Origin: Anaerolineales bacterium
Lineage (GTDB): Bacteria; Chloroflexota; Anaerolineae; Anaerolineales; Villigracilaceae
NCBI GenBank assembly: GCA_025938055.1
Contig: JAICQC010000135.1
Coordinates: 1-10,455, forward strand
Length of the DNA stretch: 10,455 bases
Reading direction: 5' to 3'
Numbering within the stretch: position 1 is the stretch's first letter; the number at the start of each line of letters is the position of its first letter. The position numbers were made by a program, and so were the translations under genes. The notes beneath the pieces are model-generated. The model was not told the DNA's origin and did no database searches. It was given only the letters and a program-made list of their open reading frames with translations. Shown here piece after piece: positions 1 through 5,345 of the stretch.

Positions 1-2
1 AC

Positions 3-185
3 CAGCAAATGAAAGCCGACGAAAAAACGAAGAACATTCCAGTGATCGTTGTGACAGCCAAGGCCCAGAGCATCGACAAGGTGCTCGGCCTACACATTGC
101 CAAGGTGGATGACTACATCACCAAACCGTTCAGCCCGCAGGACTTGATGAACAGCATCGAGAAGGTTCTCAGCTCCAAAGCATAA
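3..185 (+). CDS. Response regulator receiver (REC) domain protein, C-terminal end (partial)
   Basis: This is the last 60 codons of a gene that starts before the window. The translation shows the second half of a CheY-like receiver fold. A beta-4 strand is followed by the conserved Thr (PVIVVTAK), then a beta-5 segment with the invariant Lys-Pro-Phe (DDYITKPF), then the terminal helix (QDLMNSIEKVL). The phosphoacceptor Asp lies upstream and cannot be checked. The protein stops four residues after that helix, so no output domain follows the receiver. It is either a single-domain regulator or a receiver at the C-terminus of a larger protein. The family transmits phosphorylation from a histidine kinase. 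An intrinsic terminator begins right after the stop codon, so it ends its transcription unit. Confidence 0.9.
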   Translation, partial: QQMKADEKTKNIPVIVVTAKAQSIDKVLGLHIAKVDDYITKPFSPQDLMNSIEKVLSSKA

Positions 186-214
186 ACGAGGCGACTTGAG
201 ATCGCCTCGTTTTT
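186..214 (+). terminator. Rho-independent terminator after the receiver gene
   Basis: A perfect 9-bp stem (ACGAGGCGA at 186-194 with TCGCCTCGT at 202-210) has a 7-nt loop. It is followed by T211-T214, and the flanking A184-A185 can pair with the first Ts. It starts at the stop codon of the receiver gene and is a textbook intrinsic terminator. The next gene's ATG is only 10 nt past the T-run. Confidence 0.92.
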
Positions 215-224
215 GAATTCCCTT

Positions 225-596
225 ATGCCAAAATTCATCCTCGTCGAAAACAAGACCAGACCGATCAGGGAGGCGCCGCAGATCAAGTACTGCGATACAT
301 TTCTCACCCAATTGCGCGGATTCACCTTCCGCCCGCGCCTCGCACCCAACGAAGGTTTGCTCCTGGTGGGAAAGCGCAATTCCCGTCTCGACTCTTCCAT
401 CCACATGCTGTTTGTGTCGTTCGACCTGTCTGTGATCTGGATCAATTCAGAGATGCAGGTGGTGGATAAGGTGCTGGCAAAGTCATGGCGGCCCGCCTAT
501 TTCTCGAAGCGACCGGCAAAATATGTACTCGAGATCCATCCCGACCGCTGGAGAGATTTTGAAATTGGAGATGAAGTAGAATTTAAGGATGATTAG
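225..596 (+). CDS. DUF192 family protein (COG1430-like)
   Basis: This 123-residue protein is the usual size for the DUF192 fold without a signal peptide. Family hallmarks seen are an RG-x-x-FR block (RGFTFR, 31-36), a hydrophobic HMLFVSFDLSVIWIN strand pair (60-74), a SWRPAYF segment (87-93) and the closing AKYVLEI...GDEVEF block (98-120). The function of DUF192 is not established; members are often small, secreted or membrane-associated beta-barrel-like proteins. I chose ATG 225 because the alternative TTG at 213 lies in the T-run of the preceding terminator. Neither start has a Shine-Dalgarno, so translation may be leaderless. The 3' end overlaps the next gene by 8 nt, which suggests co-expression with the secreted peptidase. 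No promoter could be placed with confidence between the terminator and the ATG. Confidence 0.85.
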   Translation: MPKFILVENKTRPIREAPQIKYCDTFLTQLRGFTFRPRLAPNEGLLLVGKRNSRLDSSIHMLFVSFDLSVIWINSEMQVVDKVLAKSWRPAYFSKRPAKYVLEIHPDRWRDFEIGDEVEFKDD

Positions 597-1980
597 GCGC
601 GTTTTTTTAATCCTGCTATTTATTATCATTTTGAGTTCTTCCACCCAGCCTGCGTTCGCACAGACGGGTGGACCGGTGTACATCGTTCAATCGGGTGATA
701 CTCTGTCGTTCATTGCGTCGCGCTTTAATGTATCGATCAATGACCTGGTCGCGGCGAACCCATCCCTCGACCCGAACCTCTTGGCTGAAGGTCAAAGAAT
801 CATTATTCCCGGTCTGGAGGGCGTAACCGGCGTTCTGGAAACGGAGATCATTTCCTTTGGCGATTCCCTGCGGAGCTTGAGCCGGCGCACGCAGGTATCG
901 GATGAGCAATTGAAGCAGTTGAATCGGCTGGTGAGTCCCACAGAACTCTATGTGGGCGTCAGTGTGATTGTCCCCACGCAGGAAGAGCAGGAGCTGCTCA
1001 CCACGCGCATGACTGCGTCTCCAGGCGAATCTCTGCTCGAGCTGGCGGTCAAGCAGGGAAGCGATCCATGGACGCTCGCCTCAGTCAACAAGCTGCGCGG
1101 CACATGGGACACGTTGCCAGGGGATGTTCTTTACTCTCCCATAGGAAATGGCGTAAGCAATGCCACCGGACTACCATCCGCTTTTTTGAGCGCAAGCATT
1201 GAGCCCTTGCCTGTGGAGCAGGGCGGCACGGAAGTAATCCGCGCCCAAGTCCCGGAAGGTGTCACCTTGTCGGGAATGCTGGTGGATCAGCCGCTTCACT
1301 TTTTTCAGGACAATATTGGACAAGTCGCCCTGCAGGGCATCCACGCGCTTCTGGAGCCAGGCGCATATCCGTTGCTGCTCGAAGCGACACTCCCGGACGG
1401 GAGCAGGCAAGCCTATGAGCAGATGGTCCTGGTGACGTCCGGGAATTATGGCAGTGAAGAGCTCTTCGTTCCATCCGAAACGATTGACCCGGCGGTAAGT
1501 GAGCCGGAAAATCAAACCATCACTTCGATTATCAGTCCGGCCAACCCCACCCAATATTGGAACGGGGTCTTTTCGGCACCGGCTGTCTACCCGGATGAAT
1601 TCACATCCCTTTATGGGCGGCGGCGCATCTATCACGGACTCGGTACCGACCTGGTGATCGAGGGCTTTCATACCGGGCTGGATTTTGCCGGTGGGGAAGG
1701 TCTGCAAATTTATGCACCCGCACCGGGAGAGGTAGTATTCGCTGCGCCGTTAACCGTCCGGGGGAACGCGACGATCATCGATCATGGCTGGGGTGTGTAC
1801 AGCGGATTCTGGCATCAGTCAGAGATCCGTGTCAATGTAGGGCAGATGGTGGAAACAGGTCAGGTGATCGGACTGGTGGGCGGTACGGGCCGGGTGACAG
1901 GCGCACACCTGCACTGGGAGGTCTGGGTAAACGGCATCCAGGTGAACCCGCTCGACTGGCTGAGCCAGGCATATCCATAG
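589..1980 (+). CDS. Secreted LysM-containing M23 family metallopeptidase
   Basis: This 463-residue protein is a predicted exported peptidoglycan hydrolase. Residues 1-24 form a signal peptide (RR charge, hydrophobic core, AFA cleavage site before Q25). A clear LysM domain covers about 29-75 (YIVQSGDTLSFIASRFNVSI...NPSL). A second divergent LysM-like unit lies at about 83-130 and a third at about 141-184. Residues 200-285 look like a beta-rich domain of the kind found before M23 catalytic domains. The M23 domain spans about 335-460 and keeps the zinc and catalytic residues H361 and D365 (HTGLD), H409, and the H440-x-H442 motif (AHLHWEVWVNG). It should therefore be an active endopeptidase cutting peptide crosslinks. 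The ATG overlaps the DUF192 stop (ATGATTAG) without a good Shine-Dalgarno of its own, so translational coupling is likely. There is no clear terminator downstream. Confidence 0.92.
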   Translation: MIRRVFLILLFIIILSSSTQPAFAQTGGPVYIVQSGDTLSFIASRFNVSINDLVAANPSLDPNLLAEGQRIIIPGLEGVTGVLETEIISFGDSLRSLSRRTQVSDEQLKQLNRLVSPTELYVGVSVIVPTQEEQELLTTRMTASPGESLLELAVKQGSDPWTLASVNKLRGTWDTLPGDVLYSPIGNGVSNATGLPSAFLSASIEPLPVEQGGTEVIRAQVPEGVTLSGMLVDQPLHFFQDNIGQVALQGIHALLEPGAYPLLLEATLPDGSRQAYEQMVLVTSGNYGSEELFVPSETIDPAVSEPENQTITSIISPANPTQYWNGVFSAPAVYPDEFTSLYGRRRIYHGLGTDLVIEGFHTGLDFAGGEGLQIYAPAPGEVVFAAPLTVRGNATIIDHGWGVYSGFWHQSEIRVNVGQMVETGQVIGLVGGTGRVTGAHLHWEVWVNGIQVNPLDWLSQAYP

Positions 1981-2032
1981 TGGAAGCGGTCCATCACTTC
2001 ACGGCGAATCGACCCATTTTCCGCATGAATCG

Positions 2033-2061
2033 TTGCACTCCATCTCTGTTTATGCTACACT
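2033..2061 (+). promoter_or_regulatory. Sigma70-like extended -10 promoter for the cyclic-nucleotide-binding gene
   Basis: A -35 box TTGCAC (2033-2038), a 17-nt spacer and a -10 box TACACT (2056-2061) preceded by TGC (extended -10). Transcription would start near 2068, leaving a leader of about 15 nt that holds only the GGAGG ribosome site. Confidence 0.75.
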
Positions 2062-2082
2062 CAAAATAATCCGGAGGTGCCT

Positions 2083-2586
2083 GTGTCCACTGCGTCCATC
2101 GTCAATTTCCTCAAGCAAAGCGATATCTTTTATCAATTCACACCAACGCAACTGGAACTGGTGGCAAATATTTGCCAGGAAGCAAATTTTCAAAAGGATG
2201 ATCTCATCTTTCGTGAAAACAGCGGGAGCAAGGAGCTGTATATTATTGTGCAGGGTGAGGTGGATATTTTTGTAAACCCATCGCTTGTCGGTTCATTCGA
2301 TACGGGAGGTGAAAACACGATCATCGCCACACTGCGCCGGGGGCAGAATTTCGGCGAGGTGGCTTTGGTGGATGAGGGCTTGCGGTCTGCCTCTGCCTGC
2401 GCCTCGCAAAAGGATACACGCCTTCTGATCATCCCGCGTGATAAGCTGATCATGCTCTGTGATACCTATCCCCAACTTGGCTATCGCTTGATGTATAATC
2501 TGGCGGCAGACCTGGCGATGAAGATCCGCAATACAGACCTGCGCATTCGAGAACAGCTGTTGTACAAGCCCCAGGATAAGAAATAA
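2083..2586 (+). CDS. Stand-alone cyclic nucleotide-binding (CNB) domain protein
   Basis: This 167-residue protein belongs to the Crp/PKA-type cyclic nucleotide-binding fold. The start is GTG 2083, placed 5 nt after GGAGG (2073-2077); an in-frame GTG at 2077 overlaps that ribosome site. The domain runs from an N-terminal helix (about 14-35) through beta strands (LYIIVQGEVDIF, 52-63) to the phosphate-binding cassette FGEVALVDEGLRSASA (90-105). There E92 and R101 sit where family members contact the ribose and cyclic phosphate. A C-terminal helical stretch (about 128-160) follows. No helix-turn-helix, kinase or channel segment is present, so it is not a Crp-type transcription factor by itself. 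It probably acts as a small sensor or partner protein. It has its own promoter. Confidence 0.88.
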   Translation: MSTASIVNFLKQSDIFYQFTPTQLELVANICQEANFQKDDLIFRENSGSKELYIIVQGEVDIFVNPSLVGSFDTGGENTIIATLRRGQNFGEVALVDEGLRSASACASQKDTRLLIIPRDKLIMLCDTYPQLGYRLMYNLAADLAMKIRNTDLRIREQLLYKPQDKK

Positions 2587-2588
2587 GA

Positions 2589-2668
2589 TTGCACAAATTT
2601 TGCACTTGACCGACCACAAAATTTCACGTAGTATTGCACCTTGATAACGAAACAGCAAAATTTGTGGT
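2589..2668 (+). repeat. Cluster of related AT-rich elements around the livK promoter (possible operators)
   Basis: Three similar elements surround the promoter. Site A is GCACAAATTTTGCAC (2591-2605), site B is CCACAAAATTTCAC (2614-2627), and site C is GCAAAATTTGTGG (2655-2667) in inverted orientation. The 12 nt at 2592-2603 and 2655-2666 are exact reverse complements. TTGCAC also occurs at 2589, 2600 and 2634, the first two 11 nt apart. Site B lies within the promoter spacer, A just upstream and C about 20 nt downstream of the expected start. This layout suggests binding sites for a repressor or activator; the regulator is unknown. Confidence 0.5.
2606..2634 (+). promoter_or_regulatory. Sigma70-like promoter for the liv operon
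   Basis: A -35 box TTGACC (2606-2611), a 17-nt spacer and a -10 box TAGTAT (2629-2634). Transcription would start near 2641, giving a leader of about 230 nt before livK. The expected transcript first meets a terminator-like hairpin at 2693-2739. Confidence 0.65.
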
Positions 2669-2692
2669 TTAGCCTTATATGTGCCATTTTGG

Positions 2693-2739
2693 AGCCGTGA
2701 GAAACTCATACATGTGAGCAGGGTTTTCTCCGGCTTTTT
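2693..2739 (+). terminator. Terminator-like hairpin inside the livK leader (possible attenuator)
   Basis: AGCCG (2693-2697) pairs with CGGCT (2731-2735), and after a one-base bulge (T2698) GAGAAA (2699-2704) pairs with TTTCTC (2725-2730). Inside, CTCA (2705-2708) can pair with TGAG (2715-2718). The stem runs into T2735-T2739. It lies downstream of the predicted liv promoter and upstream of livK. It may end readthrough from the CNB gene, attenuate the liv message, or define a short RNA of about 100 nt. Confidence 0.6.
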
Positions 2740-2767
2740 GCTAAATGGACCATCAACGAATCTAGCC

Positions 2768-2879
2768 AAAGGAGGTGATGCTGACTTTTCCAGCCTCGTC
2801 GGCTCACAACGTCAAACCCGCCAGAAGGCGGGGAAGTTCCGTAATTCCCAAAACTATTTGGAGGAGGAAGAATGTTTAA
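2768..2879 (+). promoter_or_regulatory. Perfect anti-SD match followed by a short reading frame overlapping the livK start
   Basis: AAAGGAGGTGAT (2768-2779) matches the complement of the 16S rRNA 3' end almost completely. ATG 2778 opens a 33-codon frame (MLTFPASSAHNV..., with a basic Arg/Lys-rich second half) that ends with TAA at 2877-2879, 8 nt inside livK. The ATG is only 2 nt from GGAGG, closer than normal, so translation of this frame is doubtful. The element may instead serve as a ribosome standby site or couple translation into livK. I do not recognise the peptide. Confidence 0.35.
2817..2832 (+). other. GC-rich leader hairpin upstream of the livK ribosome binding site
   Basis: CCCGCC (2817-2822) pairs perfectly with GGCGGG (2827-2832) across the loop AGAA. 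No T-run follows, so it is not a terminator. It sits 27 nt before the livK Shine-Dalgarno (GGAGGAGG at 2860-2867) and may stabilise the message or position ribosomes. Confidence 0.55.
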
Positions 2880-4092
2880 GCGCTCGTACGCCCTGCTCGC
2901 AATGCTGGTCATCACCGGCATTGTTCTCGCAGCTTGTGCACCCGCGGCTCCCGCGTTTGAATGCGCAGATGCCTTGGGCTGTGTTGATGTCGCTCCCGGA
3001 GAGCCGATCCATATTGCATATGCCCTGGTGATCTCGGGTGCCGATGAGACCCTCGGCATCGACTCTCGAAATGGCCTTGAAGTTGCCGTTGACCAGAAGG
3101 GTCAACTCTTGGGCCACGATATCTCGTTAACCGGTGAAGACGATGGTTGTTCCGCAGAAGGCGGGCAGGCGGCTGGCACCAAGCTCGCAGCCGATCCAAC
3201 CATTATCGCAGTGTTCGCCACATCTTGTTCCAGCGCAGCCCGCGTGGCTGTTCCGCTGCTCTCGCAGGCTGGTTTTGTGATCGTTTCACCTTCGAATACC
3301 GCTCCCGACCTGACCGAGGCTGGTAACGAGAACCAGCATCCTGGTTATCTGCGCACCGCCCACAACGATGAAGTTCAAGGCGCGGCTGCGGCGCAGTTTG
3401 CCTTCGAAGAACTGGGCTTCACGACGGCTGCCACCATTCACGATGGCTCTCTGTATGCTGAGAAACTTCAGGAAGTGTTTGCAACGACCTTCCAGGAACT
3501 CGGCGGCACGATCAGCGCACAGGAAGCCGTTGACCCGAACGGCACCGACTTCCGCGGCGCGCTCACCAGCATTGCTGCCACCGATCCGCAATTCATCTAT
3601 ATGCCGATCTTCGTCAATGCAGGCAGCCTGATCACCCGCCAGGCGAAGGAGGTCCCCGGACTCGAAGAAGTTCGCCTGATGGGCGCCGATGGCATGTTCT
3701 CACCCGACGTTGTTGAGGGTGCGGGCGATGCTGTTGAGGGACTCTATCTCTCCAGCCCAGACCTTGCCGCTTTCGGTGAGGACTACCAGACTACATTCCT
3801 GCCCAAGTACCAGGAAATGTTCGGCACCGAGCCGATCAGCATTTTCCATGCCCATGCCTATGATGCAGCCAACATGGTCTTCGCCGCGATCGAAGAGGTG
3901 GCAGTGCAGGATGAAGACGGCACCCTGCACATTCCGCGCCAGGCATTGCGTGACGCATTGTACGCGACCTCAGGTTTCCAGGGTCTGACCGGCAGCCTGA
4001 CTTGTACACCGACCGGCGACTGCGCCGACCCGAAGATCGCGGTGTACGAATCACACGCTGGAGAGTACCCGCCCGAGCGTATCTGGCCGTAA
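2872..4092 (+). CDS. livK: Branched-chain amino acid ABC transporter substrate-binding lipoprotein (LivK-type)
   Basis: This 406-residue extracytoplasmic binding protein captures an amino acid and delivers it to the membrane permease. A lipoprotein signal ends in the lipobox L19-A20-A21-C22. Residues 45-400 form a type I periplasmic-binding fold (Peripla_BP_6 group). The block FATSCSS...VIVSPSNTAPDLT (115-148) matches the LIV-binding protein region that grips the ligand carboxylate; S120 and T143 sit at equivalent positions. D273 in GADG lies where Glu contacts the ammonium group in E. coli LivJ/LivK (alignment from memory). Six cysteines besides C22 (31, 37, 93, 119, 378, 384) could form three disulfides, and 93-119 resembles the known LIV-BP bridge. 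The start has an excellent GGAGGAGG four bases upstream. It is the first gene of livKHMGF. Exact substrate is unknown, since LivK relatives bind many amino acids, amides and urea. Confidence 0.93.
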   Translation: MFKRSYALLAMLVITGIVLAACAPAAPAFECADALGCVDVAPGEPIHIAYALVISGADETLGIDSRNGLEVAVDQKGQLLGHDISLTGEDDGCSAEGGQAAGTKLAADPTIIAVFATSCSSAARVAVPLLSQAGFVIVSPSNTAPDLTEAGNENQHPGYLRTAHNDEVQGAAAAQFAFEELGFTTAATIHDGSLYAEKLQEVFATTFQELGGTISAQEAVDPNGTDFRGALTSIAATDPQFIYMPIFVNAGSLITRQAKEVPGLEEVRLMGADGMFSPDVVEGAGDAVEGLYLSSPDLAAFGEDYQTTFLPKYQEMFGTEPISIFHAHAYDAANMVFAAIEEVAVQDEDGTLHIPRQALRDALYATSGFQGLTGSLTCTPTGDCADPKIAVYESHAGEYPPERIWP

Positions 4093-4124
4093 CGCTCAAC
4101 AGAGTATGTAAACCTGCTTCAATC

Positions 4125-4160
4125 CTTGAGGGGCGAGACGCTTCGCGCTCGCCCCTCAAG
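4125..4160 (+). other. Very stable intercistronic stem-loop between livK and livH
   Basis: A 13-bp perfect stem (CTTGAGGGGCGAG at 4125-4137 with CTCGCCCCTCAAG at 4148-4160). Its loop can add three more pairs (CGC 4139-4141 with GCG 4145-4147). Only two Ts follow, so it is a poor terminator. Position and strength suit a structure that protects the livK 3' end and lowers, without abolishing, expression of livHMGF. Such processing is common for binding-protein genes. Confidence 0.75.
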
Positions 4161-4260
4161 TTAAACTATCACGCCGAATTTATTCTATTAAATATTTATT
4201 CCGGAATTATTTGAAATCGTAAATGCGGTCTTTTCAAGAAAACATCTTCGCACGGGCAAA
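4161..4260 (+). other. AT-rich gap before livH, no gene seen
   Basis: The stretch is notably A/T-rich around 4163-4215 and contains the 8-nt direct repeat ATTTATTC (4178-4185 and 4194-4201). No convincing -35/-10 pair was found. It could be an RNase-sensitive segment between the stem-loop and the livH ribosome site (GGAG at 4261-4264). Confidence 0.35.
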
Positions 4261-4271
4261 GGAGTTGAAAT

Positions 4272-5333
4272 ATGCTTCGTAACTGGACACAACGAATTAC
4301 ATGGACGGATATTCTTGTTTGGGCCGTTGGCGTACTCATCCTGATCGGTGTCATCTGGGGGTCGATCGTCACGCTCAACACAGGGAAATATGCTCCTTCC
4401 ACCTGGATCGACCTGACCATCACCGGTCTTGCCCTCGGAGGCATTTATGCGTTGATCGCTCTGGGGTACACACTGGTCTATGGGATCCTGCGGATGATCA
4501 ATTTTGCCCACAGCGAAGTCTTTATGAGCGGACCCTTCACCGCCACCTTCGCTGCTCAGGCGCTGGTCGCCGTGGGGTGGTGGAACACCTATCCGGTGAT
4601 CAGCCTGTTGATCGTCACGCTAGTCTCCGCAGCAGTTTCCGCCTCCATTGCCATTCTGCTCGAGCGCGTCGCCTACCGCCGGCTGCGCGGCGCACCTCGC
4701 CTGGTTCCTCTCATCACGGCGATCGGGGCTTCCTTTTTCCTGCAATATACATTTCGAGGTCTATATGGCTCGGGGTTGAGGTCATTTCCCGACATGGAAA
4801 TCTTTGGCGGATTCTGGTTGATCGGCAGTATCCGCATTTTCAAAACGCAAGCCGCCGCCATCATCGGCGCTATCATTATGATGCTGATCCTGTATACGAT
4901 TGTGCAGCGGACGAAGATCGGCAAAGCCATGCGCTCTGTCTCAGAAGATAAGGAAGTAGCTGCCCTGATGGGCATCAATGTGGACCGGGTCATTGCAACC
5001 ACGTTTGCGTTGGGCGGGCTATCGGCGGGAATCGCGGGTATCTTGTATTTGCTCCTGTTTCCTGTCGCGCACTTTTTTATGGGATTTTTCCCCGGGCTTA
5101 AAGCATTCACGGCAGCCGTGCTGGGCGGAATTGGGAACGTACCCGGGGCGTTCCTGGGCGCCATGGTGCTCGGGCTGCTTGAGTCGGTGGGGCCGAGCCT
5201 GTTCCTGGATGGGCTGGGAATCCCTGCCCCCAACCAGTTGAAAGACGCAATCGCCTTTACCATTCTGGTCTTCATCCTGATCTTCCGCCCCTCGGGCATC
5301 CTGGGTGAGCGCCTGTCGCAGGCGAAGGCTTAA
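4272..5333 (+). CDS. livH: Branched-chain amino acid ABC transporter permease (LivH-type)
   Basis: This 353-residue integral membrane protein is one half of the translocation channel and pairs with LivM. The family signature is seen at 52-87 (GLALGGIYALIALGYTLVYG, then INFAHSEVFMSG). The cytoplasmic coupling loop for the ATPases is at about 217-256 (GKAMRSVSEDKEVAALMGIN...GGLSAGIAG). The C-terminus closes with FRPSGILGE (338-346). About eight or nine hydrophobic segments are visible. An additional N-terminal one (about 13-33) makes it some 40 residues longer than E. coli LivH. The start has GGAG seven bases upstream. The stop codon is embedded in the Shine-Dalgarno of livM, 12 nt away, so the two permeases are probably translated together. 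Confidence 0.94.
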   Translation: MLRNWTQRITWTDILVWAVGVLILIGVIWGSIVTLNTGKYAPSTWIDLTITGLALGGIYALIALGYTLVYGILRMINFAHSEVFMSGPFTATFAAQALVAVGWWNTYPVISLLIVTLVSAAVSASIAILLERVAYRRLRGAPRLVPLITAIGASFFLQYTFRGLYGSGLRSFPDMEIFGGFWLIGSIRIFKTQAAAIIGAIIMMLILYTIVQRTKIGKAMRSVSEDKEVAALMGINVDRVIATTFALGGLSAGIAGILYLLLFPVAHFFMGFFPGLKAFTAAVLGGIGNVPGAFLGAMVLGLLESVGPSLFLDGLGIPAPNQLKDAIAFTILVFILIFRPSGILGERLSQAKA

Positions 5334-5345
5334 GGAGGCGAGAGT

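Noticed and set aside
213..224. TTG start extending the DUF192 protein by four residues
   Set aside because: It lies in the terminator T-run and has no ribosome site; ATG 225 begins at the expected N-terminus.
1171..1707. 178-residue reverse-strand open frame inside the M23 gene
   Set aside because: Antisense shadow of a clear protease gene, with no family motif or ribosome site recognised.
2077..2082. Upstream GTG start for the CNB protein
   Set aside because: It overlaps the GGAGG ribosome site that correctly serves GTG 2083.
2641..2700. Leu/Ile-rich open frame (7 of 19 codons) ending TGA inside the leader terminator stem, reminiscent of an ilv-type leader peptide
   Set aside because: Its only start would be a TTG at the predicted transcription start with no ribosome site, so translation is not supported. 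Noted because the operon is a branched-chain transporter.
2681..3031. 116-residue + strand open frame crossing the livK leader and livK start
   Set aside because: Out of frame with livK, no ribosome site, low-complexity translation; a shadow of real features.
4163..4215. AT-rich stretch as a second promoter for livH
   Set aside because: No -35/-10 pair with acceptable spacing was found; AT-richness and an 8-nt direct repeat alone are not enough.
4673..5299. 208-residue reverse-strand open frame opposite livH
   Set aside because: Antisense shadow of a conserved permease; Pro/Arg-rich translation typical of the reverse frame of membrane genes.
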